A DNA stretch of 64,000 nt from Arion vulgaris (lineage: Eukaryota; Mollusca; Gastropoda; Stylommatophora; Arionidae): NCBI GenBank assembly GCA_020796225.1, contig CM036756.1:45363363-45427362 (forward strand), given 5' to 3'. The position numbers and the translations under genes were made by a program. The notes beneath the pieces were generated by a model, which was not told where the DNA came from, searched no databases, and was given only the letters and a program-made list of their open reading frames with translations. Shown here in pieces: positions 1 to 11,400 of this stretch. The first letter of the stretch is position 1; every line of letters starts with the position of its first letter.

Positions 1-41
1 CTATCAGGCATGAACACTGTAAGCCATAGATTCCCACCGTC

Positions 42-130
42 CACTTTGCACAACATACACTTTGCACAACATAAACTTTGCCCAACATAAACTTTGCACA
101 ACATAAACTTTGCACAACATAAACTTTGCA
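42..130. repeat. 16-bp tandem repeat, about 5 copies
   Basis: The unit ACTTTGCACAACATAA recurs head to tail with few changes. No gene is visible around it, and the reading frame through it on the minus strand is a by-product of the repeat. Confidence 0.9.
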
Positions 131-555
131 ACGCCCCCCACATTGTAACAGTTTGCCAACGACTTCCCCCTCGCCCCCATATATATGCACGCTCTATTTG
201 ACCTTTGACATAGAAAATTGATATACATTTCTGTCTTACATAGTCAATTTTAAAATGATTACATGCATGAAATAGATAAATGAGGAACAAATGGATCGTG
301 TAAGACGGACATAAAATGAATTTAAATGCAGAATTCAAATTTTAAATGATTACTCAAATACGAAATCCCAAAAATTATTTATTTAAAAATACTTATTATT
401 AATTTCTTCTTTAAGGAGTCACCGACCACTAACCGCCTGAACACCCCCTGCTCCCCAAATTCTTCCGAACTACTACGCCCCCTTTAGAACGCTTCAGCGC
501 CTACTGGGGGCATATCCCCACTTGGTGAAACGCTGCTGTAAGATATCACACGTGA
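131..555. other. AT-rich stretch without a recognised feature
   Basis: I see no repeat family, RNA gene or credible coding region. The last 150 bases are less AT-rich and lead into the proteasome pseudogene. A few residues around 515-535 resemble the Ile-Pro-Leu-Gly part of the same proteasome protein, but this is too short to call. Confidence 0.4.
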
Positions 556-840
556 ATTGGACAGGTGTATTCTATTCCAATCAGCGGCATATTGTAGAGT
601 ATGCCGTTTACAATAGAAGGATCAGGCAGTCCATATTTGTACAGTTACGTAGATACCAGCTATACACCAACTCTGAGCAAACAACAAAGTCTAGAATTTG
701 TAGCAAATTATGTTGCATTGGCCATTAACCATGATGAATTTGGCGTAGGTATCATTCGCCTTGCAGCTATCGTCAAGGATTGAGTCGAGCGTGTGGTCTT
801 TACTGGTGACCGAATGCCCAAGTTCTATGAAGACAACTAA
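556..840 (+). pseudogene. PSMB6-like: Proteasome subunit beta-1 (PSMB6/PSMB9 type), C-terminal fragment, broken
   Basis: One frame runs from 556 to the stop at 838-840 and reads as the C-terminal third of a proteasome beta-1 subunit. Recognisable pieces in order are G-Q-V-Y-S-I-P (559-579), F-T-I-E-G-S-G-S followed by Y-L-Y-S-Y-V-D (about 607-651), I-I-R-L-A-A-I (about 751-771), then V-E-R-V-V-F-T-G-D-R-M-P-K-F before the end. In the active family this part packs the 20S core; the catalytic N-terminal threonine lies far upstream and is absent here. The frame is broken by TAG at 595-597, where the family has another residue, and TGA at 781-783, where it normally has glycine. An AATAAA signal lies at 898-903. 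It could be a decayed retrocopy or a dead terminal exon; no convincing splice acceptor is seen. The family call is firm, and which paralogue it is remains uncertain. Confidence 0.8.
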
Positions 841-897
841 AACATTCAATTCACGATGCTCATTTTGTGTTATTGTTCCATGTAGTCCTTGTTGATC

Positions 898-903
898 AAT
901 AAA
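898..903 (+). promoter_or_regulatory. Candidate polyadenylation signal AATAAA
   Basis: It lies 58 bases after the terminal TAA of the proteasome pseudogene, where a parent 3' UTR signal would sit. AATAAA is common by chance in AT-rich DNA. No A-rich tail follows. Confidence 0.35.
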
Positions 904-1051
904 TTTAGATTTGTTTCCATCAAGCTTGGTTGTCACTTGATGAATCTTTCAATAATGTAAGAATTAGCACTGGGTAGATATCAAGTAAGATAGATTCAGC
1001 TTGTGGAAGATGTGTTGAGAAAAGTTATTAGTAGAAGCATGAACAGGTAGA

Positions 1052-1327
1052 TACGTTTTTAAATTGAACACGTAAAGGAACCATTGACAGTTCAAAATCG
1101 AGAAGAGCAGGCCGGAAAGCTACTTCCCGGGCAAGATTCTTTAGAAAAAAATTAAAAATAAAATTCCTACAAAATATTTTCACCATCTTCTAAATTACAT
1201 CGGGAACCTTCGCCGGCACTACAGAGTTTGTGCACTGCCGCTGAACTTTTTCTGTGTAAGAAAGAGATCGGAGCACACATGGTTACCCACCGAAGTGCAA
1301 TGATAATGGTCCTATCAATCAATCAAT
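1052..1327 (+). mobile_element. SINE-B, 5'-truncated copy
   Basis: The sequence from the CAAAATCGAGAAGAGC region through the ATCGGAGCACACATGG motif to a TCAATCAATCAA tail matches the body and tail of copies at 22.5, 36.1, 43.7, 49.1 and 52.1 kb. The tRNA-like head is missing. 5' truncation is usual for elements copied by target-primed reverse transcription. Confidence 0.8.
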
Positions 1328-1527
1328 ATCTATCGAATGTAATTACTTCATATTTATCTATACTGATCTTCTACCGCCGGAGACATGAATATATGGTTGT
1401 CTATCTATCTATTCTCTAATCTTGTTTTTGTCTTTCAGCGACAGGACGAAAAAGGAGACAACTGTAGCGAGCCTCTCTCTGCACATTGTCTTTCTTTCTC
1501 TTCTCAATCTCAGTTTGCCTCACAGCT

Positions 1528-1700
1528 TCAGGGTAAGAAGAGTTTTCTAGCACGGGCTTTTGTGTGTGTTTCATAAATAGTGTCTTTCGTCGCATTTGTT
1601 ATCTCTGAGGTCCACCTTTTCCGTGGCCGGCCTTTTGCTATATATCCACTGTATCGGAACAACATTGCTCTCTGTGGTGCACTGCCTGTTGGTAATCAAG
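1528..1700 (-). pseudogene. LINE-W reverse-transcriptase C-terminal tail, fragment
   Basis: The minus strand reads about 55 codons without a stop and includes KGRPRKRWTSEI followed by a lysine- and arginine-rich end. The Gly-Arg-Pro-Arg-Lys-Arg-Trp motif is the hallmark of the region after the RT domain in one large group of animal LINEs and recurs across this window. There is no start and the fragment is 5'-truncated. Confidence 0.4.
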
Positions 1701-2292
1701 TATATGGTTGTCTCGGCTTTATTCTCATAAAATATTGAAAACATTTTTTATGTCTCTCCAGATATGTTAATGTGGATGGTTCTTCTACAATGTTTCTGAC
1801 GCCTGTTCTTATCACTCTGTCTCATCTGATAAGGTTGATAAATATTCTCATGCGTTTCAGCCCACACGCTGTGATATTCCCCTCTTGCACCTTTGATAAT
1901 ATCTAGGTATGTTCAAATGAAGTTGAGAAATCTAAAACAGCAATAAAAGTACAAGAGAACGGAGCTTTTCGACAATATGTGGTGTTGCCAGGTACGGTGA
2001 AATAACAGAAATTTGTTCAACTCAGTCGGGAAATCAGGAATTTCTGTTGATGTTAGCTGACTTTCATATTTGTTTATTCTGTCTATATGTCTCCTTGAAA
2101 AAGATCCATAATCGAAACTTGGGATTGTCGTTAGTTTTATATTTAATTACATTTTTGTTTACTTATGGGATACTAAACACACTTGGCTTTGTCCTTAAAC
2201 GCCAAATTCCTTAGTATCACAGCTCCCTAACCACAGTTGTCTCCAGATCTTGTCTGCTCTGACCACCTCAGATTTGTAGATTTCCATACATC
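1701..2292. other. No recognised feature
   Basis: The stretch is AT-rich and mixed. Weak minus-strand coding-like stretches may be more decayed LINE, but I cannot support a call. Confidence 0.3.
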
Positions 2293-2300
2293 GGCTATAT

Positions 2301-3444
2301 CAATGGCTCTCAACCTGTGGGTTGCGACACCTTTGGGGGGTCGAACGACCATTTCACAGAGTCGCATAATGACCATCGAAAAACATATATCTATACATAT
2401 ATAAGAATCAGTTGAATTACATTGTATGTCTGTCCCAATTGTTTGAAGATATCTGGACATCCTACGGACTTGAAATTTGGCAAGAGGGTAGCTTTCAAAG
2501 ATACGAAGAGGGAAAAATTATAAAACTGAACTATTTGTTCCTTTCTATAACCATATTCCAACTTAACGCACATGGTCATTCTGCATAGAAATCGCCGTAA
2601 ATGTATATCTCTGTTTTCACGACGTTCCCGGTCACGTGATGTGCAAAGCGATAATATTGTTATAGTCCGGTCACGTTTTTCGCACATCACACGAATACTA
2701 ACATATTTATTGGTATTTCAATATGTCAGTTCTGTAGACGAATGCATAAGATGCTCGAATGCTATCCTGAAGACATGTTCAATCCCACGTTCGGACAATT
2801 TTTAATTAAAAAATTGTTTTTTAAATACATCGATAAGATAATAATCTGAATAAATTTAATTTGCCAATTGCTATTTTTTCAACATTCACGGGGATTAAAT
2901 TGTATCTGTTTTATTGACAATCGAAAAGAGGGACATTTTAAATTGTTATTTTTCAAATTTCACGGGAACGGGAATTCTGTTGTATCAGGTTTTACTGGCA
3001 ATCGGAATGAGGGACATTTCAATCTTATGTGGTCAACCAACAAAGTTTTCAAACCAAGCATGGAGAGAAAACGTATTGTTTTAATGGGAAGATGCCGATT
3101 TTGAAGCAACGTGGCATGTTTCTTTAAGGGACTTTACAAAAAAGATTGAAACTAAATTCCCCGTGCGAAGAACGGATAAACTTCTAGTTTATTATAATTA
3201 GAAATAAATATTTCATAATATATAATTACATATTGTTTTTGAGATTAATCAATTATGTTTTAATTATGTTCAATTTGTAACAATGAAAATACATCCTGCA
3301 TATCAGGTATTTACATTACGACTCAAAACAGTAGTAAAATTACAGTTATGCAGTAGCAACGAAAATAATTGTATGGTTGGGGATCACCACAACAGGGGGA
3401 ACTGTATTAAAGGCTTGCGGTATTAGGAAGGTTGAGAATCAATG
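2301..3444 (+). mobile_element. hAT DNA transposon with SPIN/URR1-like ends, non-autonomous
   Basis: The left end starts CAATGGCTCTCAACCTGTGG and continues with the TTTGGGGGGTCGAACGACC segment. The right end, read on the minus strand, starts CATTGATTCTCAACCTTCC and continues through a TTGTGGTGATCCCCAACC segment. These are the diagnostic ends of the SPIN family of hAT transposons. The outer 16 bases form terminal inverted repeats with a few mismatches. The flanks GGCTATAT (2293-2300) and GTCTATAT (3445-3452) match at 7 of 8 bases, as expected for the 8-bp hAT target duplication. No transposase frame remains. The interior carries two related segments of about 75-82 bp at 2864-3022 that share the GAGGGACATTT motif. 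Autonomous SPIN is near 2.8 kb, so this 1.14-kb copy is internally deleted or rearranged. Confidence 0.85.
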
Positions 3445-3600
3445 GTCTATATGTTTGATCGAACGTTGTGGGCCTTATTCTACTTTTACACAACTATATA
3501 CATTCATGGTTATTTATTCATGACAAATTGTTAATAATTCTGTTACTCTTTAGAGCTAAATTAAATTTGTGACATAAAAAAACTTGGATTTTGCGTGCAG
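3445..3600 (+). repeat. Dispersed repeat X, partial copy
   Basis: TATATGTTTGAT then a CATGGTTATTTATT motif and a TTGTTAATAAT motif match, in order, the reverse complement of 23.23-23.40 kb. The start also matches the left edge of the 13.0-kb array. The SPIN element abuts this copy and appears to have inserted at its edge. The class of repeat X is unknown. Confidence 0.6.
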
Positions 3601-3689
3601 TGTTATTTTTAAAACGGATTCAACTTAATCTAACAATACTGAAATGTAAGAGTCAAGTATCATCATGACAATGAATTCCGGGAATTTCC

Positions 3690-3910
3690 ATTTCAGCTAG
3701 TCGGACTTGCTACATGTGCTATGTGTAGATATAATCTTTCAGCTAATCGGACATGCTACATGTCTAGTGTAGATATAATCTTTCAGCTAGTCGGACATGC
3801 TACATGTGCTATGTGTAGATATAATCTTTCACTAGTCGGACTTCACATGTGCTACGTTGATAATCTTTCAGCTAGTCGACTTGCTACAGTGCTATGTGTA
3901 GATATAATCT
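3690..3910. repeat. 46-bp tandem repeat, 5 copies
   Basis: Each unit holds TTTCAGCTAGTCGGAC and ends GTGTAGATATAATC. Copies 2, 4 and 5 carry small deletions. Confidence 0.9.
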
Positions 3911-4084
3911 AACCCACGATAGCCTGGGAGAAATAATTCAAACTTCACACTCTATATTATTGTTTTTAAAATGTTGTTTCCTTCAATGTCGGTCACTGAC
4001 AATAATGGTTTGTGCAAATAAATATTCTGAAAATTATTATTCAAAATAGATAATAAAGAGGTCAACCTGCTATTGAAACCATAC

Positions 4085-5860
4085 TGTATGTTTTGATATT
4101 GGCAAGTGGAATGTAAGTACAGGTGGAATGAGTGACAGGTAGAATGTAAGTGACAAAGTAGAATGTAAGTGACAGGTTAGAATGTAAGTGACAAGGTAGA
4201 TGTGGAAGGTGGATGTAAGTGACAAGGTGGAATGTAAGTGACAAGGTGATGTAAGTGACAAGGTGAATAAGTGGCAAGGTTAGAATAAGGACAATAGAAT
4301 GAAGTGACAAAGTAGAATGTAAGTGACAGGTGAAGGTAGAAGGTGATGAGTGACAAGGTAGAATGTAAGTGACAGGTTAGAATGTAAGTGAAAGGTGAAT
4401 GTAAGTGACAAGGTAGAATGTAAGTGACAGGTTAGAATGTAAGTGACAAGGTAGAATGTAAGTGACAGGTTAGAATGTAAGTGACAAGTAGAATGTAGTG
4501 GCAAGGTAGAATGTAAGTGACAAGGTAGAATGTAAGTGACAAGGTAGAATGTAGTGACAGGTAGAATGTAGGACAGGTAAAATGTAAGTGACAAGGTGAA
4601 TGTAAGTGGCAGGTTAGAATGTAGTGACAGGTGAATGAAAGTGCAGTAGAATGTAAGTGACAGGTTAGAGGTGTGACAGGTAGGTGTAAGTGACAAGGAG
4701 ATGTAAGTGAAGGTTGAATGTAGTGACAAGGTGAACGTAGTGACAAGTAGAATGTAAGTGGCAAGGTAGAATGTAAGTGATAAAGTAGAATGTAAGTGAT
4801 AAGGTAGAATGTAAGTGACAAGGTAGAATGTAAGTGACAGGTTAGAATGTAAGTGACAAGGTATAATGTAAGTGGCAAGTAGAATGTAAGGGTAGGTGAA
4901 TGTAAGTGACAAGGTTGAATGTAAGTGACAAGGTAGAATGTAAGTGACAAGGTAGAATGTAAGTGACAGGTTAGAATGTAAGTGACAAGGTAGAATGTAA
5001 GTGACAAGGTAGAATGTAAGTGACAGGGCAGAATGTAAGTGACAGGTAGAATGTAAGTGGCAGAGGCAGGAGATGTAAGTGGTAGGGCAGAATGTAAGTG
5101 GCAGGGTAGAATGTAAGTAACAAGGCAGAATGTAAGTGGTAGGGCAGAATGTAAATGGCAGGGCAGAATGTAAGTGACAGGGCAGAATGTAAATGACAAG
5201 GTAGAATGTAAGTGACAGGGCAGAATGTAAGTGGCAGGGTAGAATGTAAGTGGTAGGGCAGAATGTAAATGGCAGGGTAGAATGTAAGTGACAGGGCAGA
5301 ATGTAAATGACAAGGTAGAATGTAAGTGACAGGGCAGAATGTAAATGGCAGGGTAGAATGTAAGTGACAGGGCAGAATGTAAATGACAAGGTAGAATGTA
5401 AGTGGTAGCGAATGTAAATGGCAGGGTAGAATGTAAGTGACAGGGCAGAATGTAAATGACAGGGTAGAATGTAAGTGTAGAGGCAGAATGTAAATGACAA
5501 GGTAGAATGTAAGTGGTAGGGCAGAATGTAAATGACAGGTTAGAATGTAAGTGACAGGGCAGAATGTAAATGACAAGGTAGAATGTAAGTGGTAGGGCAG
5601 AATGTAAATGACAGGTTAGAATGTAAGTGACAAGGTAGAATGTAAGTGACAAGGTAGAATGTAAGTGACAAGGTAGAATGTAAGTGACAAGGTAGAATGT
5701 AAGTGGTAGGGCAGAATGTAAGTGGTAGGGCAGAATGTAAATGGCAAGGTAGAATGTAAGTGGTAGTGCAGAATGTAAGTGGCAGGGCAGAATGTAAGTG
5801 GCAAGGTAGAATGTAAGTGGTAGGGCAGAATGTAAGGGGCAGGGCAGAATGTAAGTCGAC
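4085..5860. repeat. 19-bp minisatellite, about 93 copies
   Basis: The unit is TAGAATGTAAGTGACAAGG with GGCAGGG and GGTAGGG variants enriched toward the right. The left 700 bp has many single-base losses. Long minus-strand frames (up to 476 codons) cross it, but their translation repeats every 19 residues because 19 is not a multiple of 3, so they are artefacts and not a protein. Confidence 0.97.
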
Positions 5861-5936
5861 AAGTCGAAGACAAGAAAGATGTGCTAAGGAAAAACAATTT
5901 GTTCTATTCTTATTTTGTTTGATGCTCCTCACTTGT

Positions 5937-6186
5937 AAGATTATCTACATGGACTGAGTGAAGAGTTGTAAGATAATCTACATGGACTGAGTGAAGAGTT
6001 ATTATAATCTACATGGACTGAGTGAAGAGTTATTATAATCTACATGGACTGAGTGAAGAGTTATTATAATCTACATGGACTGAGTGAAGAGTTATTATAA
6101 TCTACATGGACTGAGTGAAGAGTTATTATAATCTACATGGACTGAGTGAAGAGTTATTATAATCTACATGGACTGAGTGAAGAATT
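5937..6186. repeat. 31-bp tandem repeat, about 8 copies
   Basis: The unit contains ATCTACATGGACTGAGTGAA. The flanks on both sides share ACAAGAAAGA(T/C)GTGC (about 5868-5883 and 6216-6230), so this array and the 19-bp array may sit in a duplicated host sequence. Confidence 0.9.
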
Positions 6187-6237
6187 GAATGCTTGGAGAG
6201 GAGGCCATGTCCACAGACAAGAAAGACGTGCGGAATA

Positions 6238-6465
6238 AAAATAGAATGAGATATGAGTATGAATGAGATATGAGTATGAATGAGATATGAGTATGAATGA
6301 GATATGAGTATAATGAGATATGAGTAGATGAATATGAGTATGAATGAGATATGAGTATGAATGAAAAATTATGAATGGATATGATATGAATGAGATATGA
6401 GTATGAATGAGATATGAGTATGAATGAGAGATGAGTATGAATGAGGTATGAGTATGAATGGCAAG
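6238..6465. repeat. 17-bp tandem repeat, about 13 copies
   Basis: The unit is GAATGAGATATGAGTAT with several indels near 6310-6380. Confidence 0.9.
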
Positions 6466-6584
6466 AATGTGAGACAATTATAAGCAATCATAATTAGAAT
6501 AAAATAGATTAGCGAAGGAAGTAAACAGCAAGGAAGCAGAAGTCAACAATAAATGTATCAGATCGAGAAAGTAAAGTGTTTGTG

Positions 6585-7172
6585 TATGTATGTATGTGTG
6601 TGTGTATGTGTGTATGTATGTATGTATGTATGTATGTATGTATGTATGTATGTATGTATGTATGTATGTATGTATGTATGTATGTGTTGTGTGTTGTATG
6701 TATGTATGTATGTATGTATGTATGTATGTATGTATGTATGTATGTATGTATGTATGTATGTATGTATGTATGTATGTATGTATGTATGTATGTATGTATG
6801 TATGTATTATGTATGTATGTATGTATGTATGTATGTATGATGTATGTATGTATGTATGTATGTATGTATGTATGTATGCATGTATGAATGTATGTATGTA
6901 TGTATGTGTGTGTGTGTTAGTAGTATGTATGTATGTATGTATGTATGTATGTATGTATGTATGTATGTATGTATGAGTGCATGTGGGTGTTTGTGTGTAT
7001 GTATGTGTATATGTATGTGTGTATGTATACATGTGTGTGTATGTGCGTGCCTTGTGTGCGTGTATGTATGTATGTATGTATGTGTGTATGTATATATGTA
7101 TGTATGTATGTATGTATGTGTGTATGTATGTATTTATGTATGTGTGTACGTATGTATGCATGCATGTATGTA
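6585..7172. repeat. TATG microsatellite
   Basis: A nearly pure (TATG)n run is interrupted by GTGT and ATGA variants, with more interruptions on the right. Overlapping Met-Tyr-Val-Cys frames on the plus strand and Tyr-Ile-His-Thr frames on the minus strand are artefacts. Confidence 0.98.
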
Positions 7173-7614
7173 TGATGAAAACAGACAGAGAGACAGGCAG
7201 AGAAAAGAAAGAGAGAGAGAGAGAGCTTGAAATGCTGCACAATGTCATTCTGCAACTAATGTCAGATTGTTGTCTTAGGCGGCAAGACAAAACTAACTTT
7301 TCGGTCAGGATTAACAAATAAAAACAAAACAGGAAATGGAGATGTTCACTTTCTCCCTTCCCTCCCCCTCTCTTTCTCTCTCTCGCTCTGTGTGTGTTTC
7401 TCTCTATCTTTATATCGCCAAATATCTGTTTGAGATAGACAGTACACTGCTACATAAATAGAGGCGCAGTGACAATCAGTTTCAAAGACTTTTTAAGTTT
7501 TGAAATTGTGAGAACATTAACAATTCTTACATATATCGTATCATAACTACAGGTGGCCATAGAACGGGGAGGGAAAGAGAAAGAGAAAAAAGGGGGTGGT
7601 GGGGGTGAGAAGCG
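7173..7614. other. Low-complexity GA/CT-rich spacer
   Basis: It contains short GA runs (7195-7225) and a CT-rich run (7350-7405). I recognise no gene or element. Confidence 0.4.
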
Positions 7615-7745
7615 GTGTTGATGTAGCGAAGCTGTCAAGCATTGCCTCGTATTCTGAAAGTAGTGGGCTCGAACCCAAACCGTGTCGTGCATTGGAATAC
7701 TTTCTCGGATATTCATTATCTGAGCTACGAAATTATTGATTTGAG
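7615..7745 (+). mobile_element. SINE-A, diverged copy
   Basis: A tRNA-like head is present, with a B box GGGCTCGAACCCAAACCG at about 7666-7683, followed by GAGCTACGAAATTATTGATT. The latter aligns to the SINE-A body segment GAGCTACGGAGTTCGTGC found at 12.46 and 32.05 kb. The body then passes into the 52-bp array. Confidence 0.65.
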
Positions 7746-7948
7746 CAATGCTCTCGGCATGATATTTCTACTGGTTGGAAGCAAGTGATTTGCGCAATAT
7801 CATTCTCGGCATGCCATTTCTACTGGTTGGAAGCAAGTGATTTGAGAAATACCATCGGCATGATATTTCTACTGGTTGGAAGTAAGTGATTTGAGAAATA
7901 CTCTCGACATGATATTTATACTGGTTGAAGCAAGTGATTTGAGGAAAC
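7736..7948. repeat. About 52-bp tandem repeat, 4 copies, from the SINE-A body
   Basis: Units carry TCTCGGCATGATATTTCTAC and a TGATTTGAG core. The first unit is continuous with the SINE-A copy at its left and aligns to the body stretch between TTTGTGCAATGCT and CATTTCTGCCGAGAGG at 12.48-12.52 kb. The array therefore looks like a local amplification of the SINE body. Confidence 0.7.
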
Positions 7949-8017
7949 CCTGTACAATGAAGTCAAACATTTGCCTGTAAACCACTTTTAGTTGAATGAG
8001 TGTGGAACTCTAGCAAT

Positions 8018-8194
8018 CTTACCAGTATCTTCACACTTGACAGGTGAACAAGGAGAGATGTACCTGGGGCTAGTACCTTACCAGTATCTTCACACTTGAC
8101 AGGTGAACAAGGAGAGATGTACCTGGGGCTAGTACCTTACCAGTATCTTCACACTTGACAGGTGAACAAGGAAAGATGTACCTGGGGCTAGTAA
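8018..8194. repeat. 59-bp tandem repeat, 3 copies
   Basis: There are three head-to-tail units beginning CTTACCAGTATCTTCACACT, spanning exactly 177 bases. They are nearly identical, so probably recent. Confidence 0.95.
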
Positions 8195-8454
8195 CTTCTA
8201 TTATTATACATTCATACGCAATCTATATCATATTACTACTGACAACTATAGAGGTGTGGGCAGGGGGAGGGGCAGCTAGCAATCTTATGATATACTCGCA
8301 CATCATTCATAGGAAGTTGTTGCAGACAATAAAGAAAGGTTGAACAGCTCCAGCCTGATAACCTTATTATGAACAAAGAATTGTTACATAAATCTCAACT
8401 ATTGTCATCAAGTACGATGATAGCAGGCTTAGCCCTTTCACTCCGTAATTCGGG

Positions 8455-11400
8455 GGTCTGTGACTAAGTGGTTAAGCCTTGCGAGTCTGTGACTAAGTGG
8501 TTAAGTCTTGCGAGTCTGTGACTAAGTGGTTAAGCCTTGCGGGTCTGTGACTAAGTGGTTAAGCCTTGCGAGTCTGTGACTAAGTGGTTAAGCCTTGCGA
8601 GTCTGTGACTAAGTGGTTAACCTTGCAGTCTGTGACTAAGTGGTTAAGCCTTGCGAGTCTGTGACTAAGTGGTTAAGCCTTGCAAGTCTGTGACTAAGTG
8701 GTTAAGCCTTGCGAGTCGAAGGCTGTGACTAAGTGGTTAAGCCTTGCGAGTCGAGGCTGTGACTAAGTGGTTAAGCCTTGCGAGTCTGTGACTAAGTGGT
8801 TAAGCCTTGCGAGTCTGTGACTAAGTGGTTAAGCCTTGCGAGTCTGTGACTAAGTGGTTAAGCCTTGCGAGTCTGTGACTAAGTGGTTAAGCCTTGCGAG
8901 TCTGTGACTAAGTGGTTAAGCCTTGCGAGTCTGTGACTAAGTGGTTAAGCCTTGCGAGTCTGTGACTAAGTGGTTAAGCCTTGCGAGTCTGTGACTAAGT
9001 GGTTAAGCCTTGCGAGTCTGTGACTAAGTGGTTAAGTCTTGCGAGTCTGTGACTAAGTGGTTAAGCCTTGCGAGTCTGTGACTAAGTGGTTAAGCCTTGC
9101 GAGTCTGTGACTAAGTGGTTAAGCCTTGCGAGTCTGTGACTAAGTGGTTAAGTCTTGCGAGTCTGTGACTAAGTGGTTAAGTCTTGCGAGTCTGTGACTA
9201 AGTGGTTAAGTCTTGCGAGTCTGTGACTAAGTGGTTAAGTCTTGCGAGTCGAAGGCTGTGACTAAGTGGTTAAGTCTTGCGAGTCTGTGACTAAGTGGTT
9301 AAGCCTTGCGAGTCTGTGACTAAGTGGTTAAGCCTTGCAAGTCTGTGACTAAGTGGTTAAGTCTTGCGAGTCTGTGACTAAGTGGTTAAGTCTTGCGAGT
9401 CTGTGACTAAGTGGTTAAGTCTTGCGAGTCTGTGACTAAGTGGTTAAGCCTTGCGAGTCTGTGACTAAGTGGTTAAGTCTTGCGAGTCTGTGACTAAGTG
9501 GTTAAGTCTTGCAGTCAAGGCTGTGACTAAGTGGTTAAGTCTTCGGTCGAAGGCTGTGACTAAGTGGTTAAGTCTTGCGAGTCGAAGGCTGTGACTAAGT
9601 GGTTAAGTCTTGCGAGTCGAAGGTGTGACTAAGTGGTTAAGTCTTGCAGTCGAAGGCTGTGACTAAGTGGTTAAGTCTTGCAGTCGAAGCTGTGACTAAG
9701 TGGTTAAGTCTTGAGTCGAAGGCTGTGACTAAGTGGTTAAGTCTTGCGAGGCTGTGACTAAGTGGTTAAGTCTTGCGAGGCTGTGACTAAGTGGTTAAGT
9801 CTTGCGAGTCGAAGGCTGTGACTAAGTGGTTAAGTGTTGCGAGTCGAAGTCTGTGACTAAGTGGTTAAGTCTTGCGAGTCTGTGACTAAGTGGTTAAGTC
9901 TTGCGAGTCGAAGTCTGTGACTAAGTGGTTAAGCCTTGCGAGTCTGTGACTAAGTGGTTAAGTCTTGCGAGGCTGTGACTAAGTGGTTAAGTCTTGCGAG
10001 TCTGTGACTAAGTGGTTAAGTCTTGCGAGTCTGTGACTAAGTGGTTAAGTCTTGCGAGTCGAAGGCTGTGACTAAGTGGTTAAGTCTTGCGAGTCTGTGA
10101 CTAAGTGGTTAAGCCTTGCGAGTCTGTGACTAAGTGGTTAAGTCTTGCGAGTCGAAGGCTGTGACTAAGTGGTTAAGTCTTGCGAGTCTGTGACTAAGTG
10201 GTTAAGCCTTGCGAGTCTGTGACTAAGTGGTTAAGTCTTGCGAGTCGAAGGCTGTGACTAAGTGGTTAAGTCTTGCGAGTCTGTGACTAAGTGGTTAAGC
10301 CTTGCGAGTCTGTGACTAAGTGGTTAAGCCTTGCAAGTCTGTGACTAAGTGGTTAAGTCTTGCGAGTCTGTGACTAAGTGGTTAAGCCTTGCGAGTCTGT
10401 GACTAAGTGGTTAAGCCTTGCGAGTCTGTGACTAAGTGGTTAAGCCTTGCGAGTCTGTGACTAAGTGGTTAAGCCTTGCGAGTCTGTGACTAAGTGGTTA
10501 AGCCTTGCGAGTCTGTGACTAAGTGGTTAAGTCTTGCGAGTCTGTGACTAAGTGGTTAAGTCTTGCGAGTCTGTGACTAAGTGGTTAAGTCTTGCGAGTC
10601 GAAGGCTGTGACTAAGTGGTTAAGTCTTGCGAGTCTGTGACTAAGTGGTTAAGTCTTGCGAGTCTGTGACTAAGTGGTTAAGTCTTGCGAGTCTGTGACT
10701 AAGTGGTTAAGCCTTGCGAGTCTGTGACTAAGTGGTTAAGCCTTGCGAGTCTGTGACTAAGTGGTTAAGCCTTGCGAGTCTGTGACTAAGTGGTTAAGCC
10801 TTGCGAGTCGAAGTCTGTGACTAAGTGGTTAAGCCTTGCGAGTCTGTGACTAAGTGGTTAAGTCTTGCGAGTCGAAGGCTGTGACTAAGTGGTTAAGTCT
10901 TGCGAGTCTGTGACTAAGTGGTTAAGTCTTGCGAGTCTGTGACTAAGTGGTTAAGTCATGCGAGTCTGTGACTAAGTGGTTAAGTCTTGCGAGTCGAAGG
11001 CTGTGACTAAGTGGTTAAGTCTTGCGAGTCTGTGACTAAGTGGTTAAGTCTTGCGAGGCTGTGACTAAGTGGTTAAGTCTTGCGAGTCGAAGGCTGTGAC
11101 TAAGTGGTTAAGTCTTGCGAGTCTGTGACTAAGTGGTTAAGTCTTGCGAGTCGAAGGCTGTGACTAAGTGGTTAAGTCTTGCGAGTCTGTGACTAAGTGG
11201 TTAAGTCTTGCGAGTCGAAGTCTGTGACTAAGTGGTTAAGTCTTGCGAGTCGAAGTCTGTGACTAAGTGGTTAAGTCTTGCGAGTCTGTGACTAAGTGGT
11301 TAAGCCTTGCGAGTCGAAGGCTGTGACTAAGTGGTTAAGTCTTGCGAGTCGAAGGCTGTGACTAAGTGGTTAAGTCTTGCGAGTCTGTGACTAAGTGGTT

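Noticed and set aside
2577..2700. Small inverted repeat (GTGATGTGC and GCACATCAC) inside the SPIN-like element
   Set aside because: Nine-base arms at 40-base distance are too short to distinguish from chance.
4280..5862. Minus-strand open frames of 406 and 476 codons (His-Leu-His-Ser-type repeats)
   Set aside because: They lie wholly in the 19-bp array and repeat every 19 residues in all three frames. No codon bias or signal of a gene.
6478..7317. Tyr-Ile-His-Thr and Met-Tyr-Val-Cys proteins on both strands
   Set aside because: Translation of the TATG microsatellite.
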